Translations under genes and position numbers: made by a program | Source of the DNA: Erigeron canadensis | Lineage: Eukaryota; Streptophyta; Magnoliopsida; Asterales; Asteraceae | Direction: 5' to 3' | NCBI RefSeq assembly: GCF_010389155.1 | Contig: NC_057768.1 | Coordinates: 45,115,633-45,179,632 of the forward strand | DNA length: 64,000 nt | Shown here: positions 1-7,404 of the stretch, one piece after another | Position numbering within the stretch: the stretch's first letter is position 1 | Layout: every line of letters starts with the position of its first letter | The notes under the pieces: model-generated | What the model saw: only the letters and a program-made list of their open reading frames with translations | Databases searched by the model: none | What the model was told of the DNA's origin: nothing

Positions 1-222
1 ATCTATGCATGTGAACAATTTATTCTAAGAAGCAAGAAGAAGGTTATGTTTGGGTATGTATCTAGAAACTGTCACGTGCTGCTTTTCGTTATGTATGTAC
101 ATGCATCATAGATGCAAGTCTTGGAATTGCTATAAATACTTTCAATTATGAATATGTATATCTACATTTTCTGTTGTTTGATTGGTAAAGGCATGAAAGT
201 CCTATGTTTCAGTCCTAATAGG

Positions 223-837
223 ATGTCAACGACGGAAAATGGTAGAGACACATCACCTAGGGCTGTCAGTTTTAGAGATCGTTACATGGAGTATTGTGTT
301 GACGCCATGCCCGAGTTCCATGGAGTATGTGACCCTATAGCAGCGATGTTGTGGATTACTAAAATGGAGTTAATATTTGATGCCCTTGAGTCTGATGATG
401 AAGAGAAGGTAGCCTTTGCTGTTTCTAAATTGACACACAAAGCCCTGTTTTGGTGGGACAACGTCAAGGATGCAAGTGGTCCCGAGACTGCAAGAAAGAT
501 GACATGGAGTCAATTTAAGGAAGTTTTTAAAGAGGAGTTTCGACCGATGATCAGGGTGATGAAACTAGTAGAAGAGTTTTTCACAATCAAACAAGGTAGT
601 CGAACAGTGCAGGAGTACATATCACGTTTTGAGGAGCTGTGGTGGTTTATTGAGTCCCATGTTACGCCTGAAGAGCTAAAGACATGCTTGTTTGTGAAAG
701 GTTTGAAGGCCAACATTCAAAAGTTCATCTCTTCAAAGGACATGACTAGTTTTCAGACGTCGGTGAACGCTGCATTAGCAATTGAAAGTAGACAGAACAG
801 AGAGATGGAAGAGAGGAGTAACTGCAAAAGATACTAG
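223..837 (+). CDS. Ty3-type retrotransposon gag-like protein, truncated copy A (204 aa)
   Basis: The ORF reads as the gag capsid domain of Ty3/gypsy elements. It has the family pattern of an early MPEFHG block, a WITKME block, ALFWWD and then MTWSQFKEVFKEEF, followed by VQEYISRFEEL. I chose the ATG at 223 because the bases before it (a CAG acceptor-like site, then AATAGG) match the start context of copy B; an upstream in-frame ATG exists at 148. The frame stops at 837, just before where copy B carries its CCHC zinc knuckle. The bases after the stop still resemble the pre-knuckle segment of copy B, so the C-terminus was lost by a stop plus deletion. No protease, reverse transcriptase, integrase or LTR is visible nearby. 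It may be a decaying retroelement piece or part of a gag-only gene family; expression cannot be judged. Confidence 0.7.
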   Translation: MSTTENGRDTSPRAVSFRDRYMEYCVDAMPEFHGVCDPIAAMLWITKMELIFDALESDDEEKVAFAVSKLTHKALFWWDNVKDASGPETARKMTWSQFKEVFKEEFRPMIRVMKLVEEFFTIKQGSRTVQEYISRFEELWWFIESHVTPEELKTCLFVKGLKANIQKFISSKDMTSFQTSVNAALAIESRQNREMEERSNCKRY

Positions 838-2500
838 GGTCTGGTGAATGTAGTTATGTTTCTTAGGGATGTTTGAAGGAAAATGTTCCAGTCCGGGTCA
901 AAATGCAGTATTACATTCTAAAAAAGTGTGCATCTCTTATGGTTTATGACTAGTTCAGTTGTTTGGCTAATTGTATGCAAGCTTTATTCACTTGCAATTC
1001 TGGTTTTACAGCTAGTTGACTTTTATGATTTCTAAAGTTTTATTATCATTTTGATTCTTGACATTTATGATTCTTTTTTTAGTAATATAAGGTGGTTCTA
1101 TAAAATGATTTTCGGCAGTGATGGTGCTTCGACCTCCCATATTTTGCATACACCTGTTGTACCTTTCAACTTTTCAAGAATAGTCGTAAACAGGTGTACT
1201 ACTTGTTGATATGATAGGATTGGGTAATGCGGTTAGATGTAAAACCCGAAAAAAATTAACACTTATAGCTTAAGCAGATATATACAAGAAGAAAAATAAT
1301 ATTAATATTATTATTATCAACTATAAATAAATAACTAATTAAATATGAGTACAAGTTACCTATAGCTGAAGCAGATAATAAATAAATTATTCTACGGATA
1401 GTTATAATACAGATAGAATTAGGACTATCGAAAACAACTAAATCTCAGAGTATTAGCCGACGTCTCTTGGCTTTATAAACTTACGTGACTTTATATATTC
1501 ACAATCCCTTTTAATAACTTGTCGCGTTTATTAATAGGAGATTTACAGGGAGTTCATATAGCGTTTCGGGTTTTAATCCTTCGTCTTGCATGTGAGGTAT
1601 ACTAGCTTTGAACCATCTCTGAATATTGATCCTTTATTATATATTTAACGTCATCTTAAGGTGATGAACAGGGATATTGTGAGTATTAAAATAAAGGGAA
1701 AATGTTAAATGAAGCCCCACGTTTCCATATCAAATGTCCTGAATTTTATGGTAATTGTACAACTATTTAATACCCCTCAACGAAAGCCCTAGCAAAACCC
1801 TAAAATAAATGATGTAATTTTGAGAAAAACGGAGCTTTGATCACTGAAATACGTTTAATTACTTCAGAACTAAAGCGTCATGTAGTTAAATTATGTGACG
1901 TAAGTTTACCCAATTGTGTTCATACTTTTAGGTTCTTCCCAACAGTCGCAACATGCTTTAAATATTCTTTATTGGTAATAAACGCATGCTTTAAATCCGG
2001 GTGGTGTTTTAATGTGTATATTGAACAACTCTGGCGCTGAGATCTTAAAAGATAATATTTGTTTCTCCAGTCCTAATTTGCAGTTGTTGCTGTGGTAGCT
2101 AGTCTGACTCGGTTGTTGTACATTTTCATCTTAATATGGTGCCTTCTCCATCTAACTGCAAGCTAGGTCTATGATTTTTTACTCCTGTTTTCTTTGGATT
2201 CAGATTAATATATCTTTCTTTGAGCATGTATCTTTTTATAGTTTTTGTTAATGAAACACCACTAACACATTACACATTACAAGTGAATAAGTGATTTGAA
2301 TTTAAGTTACATATATTAGTATTACACGAAACCCTTTATATATATATATATATTTATATAGAAGTCACAGTAGTTACGTTGAAAGTTGTCAATAATAGGT
2401 ATAACTATTCTTTTTTCACCGTTGACTTGTAACACCACCCAAAAACATCAGAAAGTAAGTAGTGTGACAGAGCGACAGAGTAAAATAAATAAACTAGATA
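838..2500. other. Intergenic region without a recognisable gene
   Basis: AT-rich sequence between gag copies A and B. The short frames present, such as the one at 1837-2040, show no family similarity I recognise. The first ~100 bases are decayed 3' sequence of gag copy A. A (TA)n run lies near 2338-2351. Confidence 0.6.
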
Positions 2501-2527
2501 AATTAATTATCCCGACCACTTTTTTGG

Positions 2528-2668
2528 TAATTAAACCAGACTATTTGCAGTGATTATCGCTGCAAATAGTGATATTTTTGTCCATATCCAACTATTTGTA
2601 GCGATTACTGACAGAGGTCCGCTATTTTTTGCCAGACTATTTGCAATGACTATCGCTGCAAATAGTAG
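2528..2668. repeat. Imperfect inverted/direct repeat built on ACTATTTGCAG
   Basis: Two palindromic blocks (about 2530-2560 and 2637-2667) each read ACTATTTGCA followed by CGCTGCAAATAGT after a short spacer, so each can fold on itself. A third half-unit lies between them near 2590. The arrangement resembles the subterminal repeats of a small DNA transposon, but I could not find convincing ends or target duplications. Confidence 0.5.
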
Positions 2669-2909
2669 GTGTGATCTAGATACCAAAAAAGCTTGGTTGG
2701 GATATGAATCCCTTAAATCGACATAGCCAAGTAAAACTAGTCTACCCTATATGATATCAATGACATACATAATAGACAAAATGAAATAGATATACAGAAT
2801 CGTATGATTGCAACATATCAGAACCATGGGTTTTGTTTTATTTTTGTTTTTTAACTGTTTTATTGACACAAGCTATCGATATATATACTTTTATTCCAGT
2901 AGTAAAAGG

Positions 2910-3884
2910 ATGGTGAGGACAAGGAAAGGTGCATGCACATCAAACGAAGCTGTTCAATCAACCGACAATAACGGGGAAGCTGGAGGATGTCCAGCTGAGA
3001 ATGAGCCCATTTCTATTACCAGGGAAACCATAGCCAAAGAGGTGAAAAATGCCATCCAAGCAGCAATGCCGGCTATCTTACAGCAACTTAATGAAAGTAC
3101 TCGTAAATTGATTGATGATAAAGTTGTGCTAGTCAAGAACGAGAAGAAACAAACTAAGGAGGAAACTTGTAAAAACTTAGAGGATGGAAAAATAGAGGAT
3201 TATTCTGACTGTATGCCAGAGTTCAATGGCCTATGTGACGCGACCACAGCTTTGAGGTGGATTCTCGAAATGGAGAACATTTTTAAAGCTATCAAGTGTG
3301 CTGATGAGGAAAAGGTATATCATGCTGTTACTAAGTTGAGAACGGAAGCCTTGATTTGGTGGGACATGGTTAAGAAATCGAGAGAGCCCAAGACTGCAAC
3401 AAAGATGACATGGAGTCAATTCAAGGAAGTGTTTAAAGATAAGTATTGTCCGCTTAGTACGCTGATGCAGTTGGAGGAAGAGTTGTTGACCTTCAAACAA
3501 GGAAATCTAACGGTGCAGGAGTATACTTCTCGCTTTGTGGAGATGGCAAGATTTGCTGAGCACCAGGTTGCGACTGAAGGAAGAAAGATACAGAGGTATA
3601 TACGTGGGCTAATGACTAGCATACGAGATTTATTCTCAGCAAAAAACTTGACTACATTCAATAAAGTAGTTGAAGCTGCTCTAGAAATTGAAAAGGGAAG
3701 GAAAAGACAAGTGGAAGAGAAGAATGATCTCAAGAGAAAACGAGATGGGCCAGAAAACAAAAAACGTATCATTGGCCAGAAAAGTACCGAAGCCGAATGT
3801 CATTATAGTTCGAAGGGATGTTACAAATGTGGCGATCCAAAGCACTTGGCTCGAGACTGTAGTTTGAGTGGAAAGAAGACATAA
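2910..3884 (+). CDS. Gag-like protein with CCHC zinc knuckle, copy B (324 aa)
   Basis: Intact ORF. Residues ~1-90 are a polar, lysine-rich leader. Residues ~95-260 are a Ty3/gypsy gag (retrotrans_gag) domain with MPEFNGLCD, TALRWILEME, EALIWWDMVKK and MTWSQFKEVFKDKYCP. A basic stretch follows, and a C-terminal zinc knuckle is complete: C304-x2-C307-x4-H312-x4-C317. The stop comes seven residues after the knuckle, whereas a gypsy polyprotein would run on into protease. I chose the ATG at 2910 because an AG acceptor-like site and AAAAGG precede it, as in copy A; an earlier in-frame ATG at 2808 would add 34 unrelated residues. No pol or LTR is near, so it is either a truncated element or a domesticated gag-like gene. 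The family call is firm; function is unknown. Confidence 0.75.
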   Translation: MVRTRKGACTSNEAVQSTDNNGEAGGCPAENEPISITRETIAKEVKNAIQAAMPAILQQLNESTRKLIDDKVVLVKNEKKQTKEETCKNLEDGKIEDYSDCMPEFNGLCDATTALRWILEMENIFKAIKCADEEKVYHAVTKLRTEALIWWDMVKKSREPKTATKMTWSQFKEVFKDKYCPLSTLMQLEEELLTFKQGNLTVQEYTSRFVEMARFAEHQVATEGRKIQRYIRGLMTSIRDLFSAKNLTTFNKVVEAALEIEKGRKRQVEEKNDLKRKRDGPENKKRIIGQKSTEAECHYSSKGCYKCGDPKHLARDCSLSGKKT

Positions 3885-4880
3885 TTTGGTTGAGGTGAAA
3901 ATGCAAATGTTGCATTTTAAATATAAGAATAGATTTTGCTACATTTGTGGTTTTATTTATGTATTATCATTATTGAAAGGACTCAAATCCTCTCAAACTT
4001 TTCCAGTATGTTAGGCCGTTAGGGTATGTTGAAATAAACGACGATCCTAATTCTCTATGAGAATGAAAATTTATCAATAGTTTTTCCGCCTGCAATTGTA
4101 ATGACTAGATGTAACCATATGTGGCTTCTCATAACTAGTATGTTTATTAAAAAGATTTCTTTTTTAAAAAAAAGTAAAAATTGACCAAAGTTGACCCGAG
4201 TTAGCCGAGTCAAAGTTGATCCGAGTCTTGAATGTTGACCGGTTTTTAGTCCGATTCAGCCGAATTCGACTTGTGAAGGAGCTGATCCCGAATCCGAGTT
4301 CTCAGCCAAGTCGGACAAGTTTTACAAAACTGATTGTAAGTAACATATATACTCACATAATAAATTTGTATCTTGCTACATTATTATGTATTCAATTTTA
4401 AATTTGTGCCGAAACCGATTCCATCCAAAAATGAAAACCGATATCGATACCGAATCTTTGTCAGTACCGATTTTCGTTATTGATACCGGTACGGTACTTG
4501 TTTTTCGGTTTTTTCGCTCATCCCTAAACTCATACTCATGCAAGCAGTCTTCGATTTATGGCTACAAATCCTGCTATCTTAGAACAAATAAATGGAAACA
4601 CTTGTAAAATAGTAAAAGAAGATAGAACTATGGCGGGTAAAAAGTATTATTCTAAGTGGCATGCTCTTGTGCCACAGATCTTTACATATTGGATCTCTGC
4701 GCTCCCATATAGATGATTTTATTACGTATTCTGATATGTAATAGCTTTATAGTTTGCTAGTTAGCTTGTTTTACATATATACGGCATGTCGTGTGTGTGA
4801 ATTAGTATGATATTCTGTCGTACTACTTAATAACTGTTTTTGTTTTTGGGTGATATAAAAGCTTACCGGGGTTTAAATTC
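3885..4880. other. Intergenic region downstream of gag copy B
   Basis: No gene seen. The first ~50 bases (GGTTGAGGTGAAAATG context) are shared with the 3' flanks of gag remnants C and D, so the duplicated unit extends past the stop codon. Around 4190-4320 there are repeated GTTGAC/CCGAGT pieces, and 4430-4520 holds repeated ACCGAT-type words, both typical of decayed repeats. Confidence 0.5.
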
Positions 4881-4897
4881 CCCTTTACCAAAAAAAA

Positions 4898-5185
4898 AAA
4901 GTATTATTCTAGATACAAGCTCCCTGAGTTACATGAAAAATGTGACCCTATAGCGGTGATGAGGTGGATTCGTGAAATGATGAAAGAGAAGCCCTGATTT
5001 GGGACATCGTTAAGCACAAGATAAGAACTACGAGTTTAAAGAGAGAAATCGTATGAAGGTGAATGTCATTATGGTTCAAAGAGGGGTTCCAGTATGGTGA
5101 ACCAGGCCACTTTGCTCGAGCCCGACAAACTGATGGGGAATGTTTTAGTTGAGGTTAAAATGGTAAGCTGCGTTCTAACGATAGT
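4898..5185 (+). pseudogene. Gag-like remnant, copy C
   Basis: Degenerate relative of gag copies A and B. One frame still gives a KLPELHEKCDPIAVMRWIREM-like stretch matching the MPEFHGVCDPIAAMLWITKM region of copy A. After internal deletions, a second stretch corresponds to the zinc-knuckle region (ECHYGSK, then a frameshifted GEPGHFARA). Frameshifts and in-frame stops break it several times. The 3' flank (GTTGAGGTTAAAATGG) matches those of copies B and D. It lies ~270 bp upstream of the first U5 gene's promoter. Confidence 0.65.
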
Positions 5186-5452
5186 CTTTTGGAAGTTTGT
5201 TTAGGTGGATGTAAGTATCTATGTGACTTTTTGAAAATTTCAAGAATAAAGTCATATGAAACCTTTTCAGTTTGTTTATGAATTATCTGTTATTTTGATT
5301 GATTATGAATTGAATAACGAAATTGTCGATATACGCAGTAGTCTATGTGTGTGTCTCTTTGTTGGAAATTGGATACTTTAAGAATGAGAAAGAAAGGAAA
5401 TTACAAGAAGAAAAAAAAGGTTAAAGAGATGAAGTGAGACAAATAGGTGTTT

Positions 5453-5505
5453 GTCCCACATCGGCTGGTTAAAGATCTCAACAGGGGTGGACATGATTAT
5501 ATAAA
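5453..5505 (+). promoter_or_regulatory. snRNA promoter of U5 copy 1: USE plus TATA box
   Basis: GTCCCACATCG at 5453-5463 is an exact match to the plant Upstream Sequence Element consensus RTCCCACATCG of snRNA genes. TATATAAA lies at 5498-5505, leaving 34 bp between the two. Plant snRNA genes with this longer spacing are Pol II-type (U1, U2, U4, U5), while Pol III-type U6/U3 promoters have it about ten bases shorter. The spacing therefore agrees with the U5 gene that follows. The match, positions and spacing are seen; polymerase assignment follows from the known rule. Confidence 0.92.
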
Positions 5506-5534
5506 CAGGCAGCAAGCATATGAGAACCTCATGC

Positions 5535-5656
5535 AGCCATGAGGTGAGCACAAAGCGAACTATTCTTTCGCCTTTTACTAAAGAATACCGTGTGCTCGCT
5601 TTATATAGTGGCATATACCTATTTTTGGAGAGTTTCTTCTTTACCAGAAGGACTCC
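5535..5656 (+). ncRNA. U5: U5 spliceosomal snRNA, copy 1
   Basis: U5 snRNA aligns the 5' and 3' exons in the spliceosome. The diagnostic stem-loop 1 is perfect: ATTCTTT pairs with AAAGAAT around the 11-nt loop CGCCTTTTACT (loop 5569-5579), and an outer GAGCAC/GTGCTC helix closes it. The Sm-binding site ATTTTTGG lies at 5621-5628, followed by a 3' hairpin (GAGTTTCTTC with GAAGGACTC) ending near 5656. I set the start at AGCC (5535), 37 nt after the first base of the TATA box, giving ~122 nt, the usual plant U5 length. A run CAACCAATATTTTAGTTTTAA just after the 3' stem may be a diverged plant 3'-end box. A second gene lies 877 bp downstream. The short frames crossing it are not genes. Confidence 0.95.
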
Positions 5657-5699
5657 AACCAATATTTTAGTTTTAATTTTTAAATCATTTCTACATTAT

Positions 5700-5980
5700 T
5701 ATGGCTTATAATCTTTTATCTTAAAGCTTAGAAACGTTCATAGAAAGTTAGCACTGCTGATCTAAGTTTGTGTTAGCACTCAAATTAATCTTAACAAATT
5801 AACACAAACCCTCGATACGACTAAATTAGGTTTTTACTATGGCAAGTGTGAATCATGTTACAAAACCATAATCTCTAAATGAACTCAACTTTTTACTAAT
5901 GTGTACAAACTTATACCAGTCAAAAAAAGCTTCACAAGGTCATAAAGAAAACATGAAGTCATAAAGCAGAAGGTTGCTGG
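5700..5980. other. Spacer between U5 copy 1 and gag remnant D
   Basis: No gene seen. AT-rich sequence with no recognisable motif. Confidence 0.5.
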
Positions 5981-5984
5981 AAAT

Positions 5985-6125
5985 TCCATGGGGTAAATGT
6001 CGTTATGGTTCAAGGAGGTGTTTACCGATGTGGTGAGCCAATTCACTTTGCTCGTTCATGCCCATGAATTAGATAGGAAATATTTTGATTGAGGTGAAAA
6101 TGGTATGTTGCATTATAAAGGCAGG
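5985..6125 (+). pseudogene. Gag-like zinc-knuckle remnant, copy D
   Basis: Only the knuckle end of the gag-like unit remains. One frame reads RCGEPIHFARSCP and stops, matching the CGDPKHLARDC knuckle of copy B. A one-base insertion separates the first cysteine codon (TGT, ~6020) from the rest. The upstream words (GTCGTTATGGTTCAAGGAGG) and the 3' flank (ATTGAGGTGAAAATGG) match copies B and C. It precedes U5 copy 2 by ~200 bp, as copy C precedes U5 copy 1. Confidence 0.65.
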
Positions 6126-6329
6126 CTTTTGGATGCTTGTGTAGGTAACAATAATATGAGTATCAGATATCTACCTTTTGGTTTCTGCTGCAAACGCGAA
6201 AATTATATCTAATCGTGTGGCATTTTGAAATTGTGTATGAAATAGTAGCACATAAGAAACCGGATATGTGTTGGTTCTCAGTCTTGTAATGTGTCTGTTC
6301 GATCAGTCACATGGACGCAGGGAGAGTTT

Positions 6330-6382
6330 GTCCCACATTGGCTGGTTAAAGAACTCAACTGGAGTGGACATGATTATATAAA
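6330..6382 (+). promoter_or_regulatory. snRNA promoter of U5 copy 2: USE plus TATA box
   Basis: GTCCCACATTG at 6330-6340 differs from the USE consensus at one position (T for C at base 10). TATATAAA lies at 6375-6382, again with 34 bp between, the Pol II-type snRNA spacing. The sequence between USE and TATA is nearly the same as in copy 1. Confidence 0.88.
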
Positions 6383-6411
6383 CAGAGAGCAAGCAATTGA
6401 GAAAGGCACGC

Positions 6412-6533
6412 AGTCATGAGGTGAGCACAAAGCGAACTATTCTTTCGCCTTTTACTAAAGAATACCGTGTGCTCGCCTTACTTAGTGGCATACGCCTATT
6501 TTTGGAGAGTTTCTTCTTTTATAGAAGGGCTCC
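6412..6533 (+). ncRNA. U5: U5 spliceosomal snRNA, copy 2
   Basis: Same architecture and length (~122 nt) as copy 1. Stem-loop 1 with CGCCTTTTACT and the outer GAGCAC/GTGCTC helix are identical to copy 1 over more than 50 bases. The Sm site ATTTTTGG is at 6498-6505 and the 3' hairpin ends near 6533. Differences fall in the segment between stem-loop 1 and the Sm site and in the 3' hairpin, where one change leaves a G-U pair in place of A-U. This pattern is what selection on structure would leave, so both copies may be functional; copy 2 has the weaker USE. Confidence 0.93.
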
Positions 6534-6599
6534 AACCAATATTTTCAGTTTTACTTTTTCTGGTATGTGTAAATTTTATATTTGAAATTTTTATCGGTA

Positions 6600-7400
6600 G
6601 TAAATTTATTATTTACAACAGCCCGTACCTTAATGTTTGCCATAAGTTTTTACATTTGGCTTAAGCGAATGTGAATCTTCATCCATTGACTCAGAACACT
6701 TTCAATGGTAGATGTGAATAAGAAAAAAGCTCCAACTCATCAGTGAGGGACTTGATTAATGCCAAAGGATTAGACAAGAACATATAGGACAGAGAATGGA
6801 GAATATCGCCCCTCGCCAGAGGATGGATTTGTGACTGAAAAAGAAGATATTATAACTACAAGGCCATAAGTGTCTCGGTTAGCTTGTAAGGTCATTGTTA
6901 GGATCCATTCCAATAATGGTTGTAAAGTGACATTAAATAAGTTTAAATCAGCTGTTTTTAGCAAAGTTCATTAGTGTTTCTAAACTATCAATCTATCTGA
7001 TGACCTCCATCTGAGAGTTCTATGATAGTAGAACAATGTTATCGAATATTGATAATCATAAGTCAGGTCGCACTTCACACAAGATTCACAAAAGAAACAC
7101 TTTTGCAGTTCAATTAAACACTGGACCTGATCAGTTCAACCTTATACCACACATTGTGAATTTAGTAGCACATACTACCAAAATGAAAAGTACACAATTT
7201 CCAGAACGGATTGTTTGAAAAAAAAGAATAGCTGGACATGAAGATTTCTCCAATCAATTGTCATGATTTTACAGAGATCATCATATCTATTCCCAAGAGC
7301 TGCACAAATAGGCACGGTTCAAAAGTGTTGCTAGTAATCATGTTAGTGTACTGTCTTCTTTTGAAGCAAGTCAGTCAGGATCATCCATTGATGCAAAACC
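6600..7400. other. Intergenic region between U5 copy 2 and the PPR gene
   Basis: No supported gene. The right part (about 7220-7400) is probably the 3' UTR of the minus-strand PPR gene. Short frames at 6770-6964 and 7036-7218 show no recognisable family. Confidence 0.5.
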
Positions 7401-7404
7401 CAAC

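Noticed and set aside
5520..5711. Short protein frames over both U5 genes (also 6397-6585 and 5378-5662 on the minus strand)
   Set aside because: Their similarity to each other comes from the conserved snRNA, not from protein selection.
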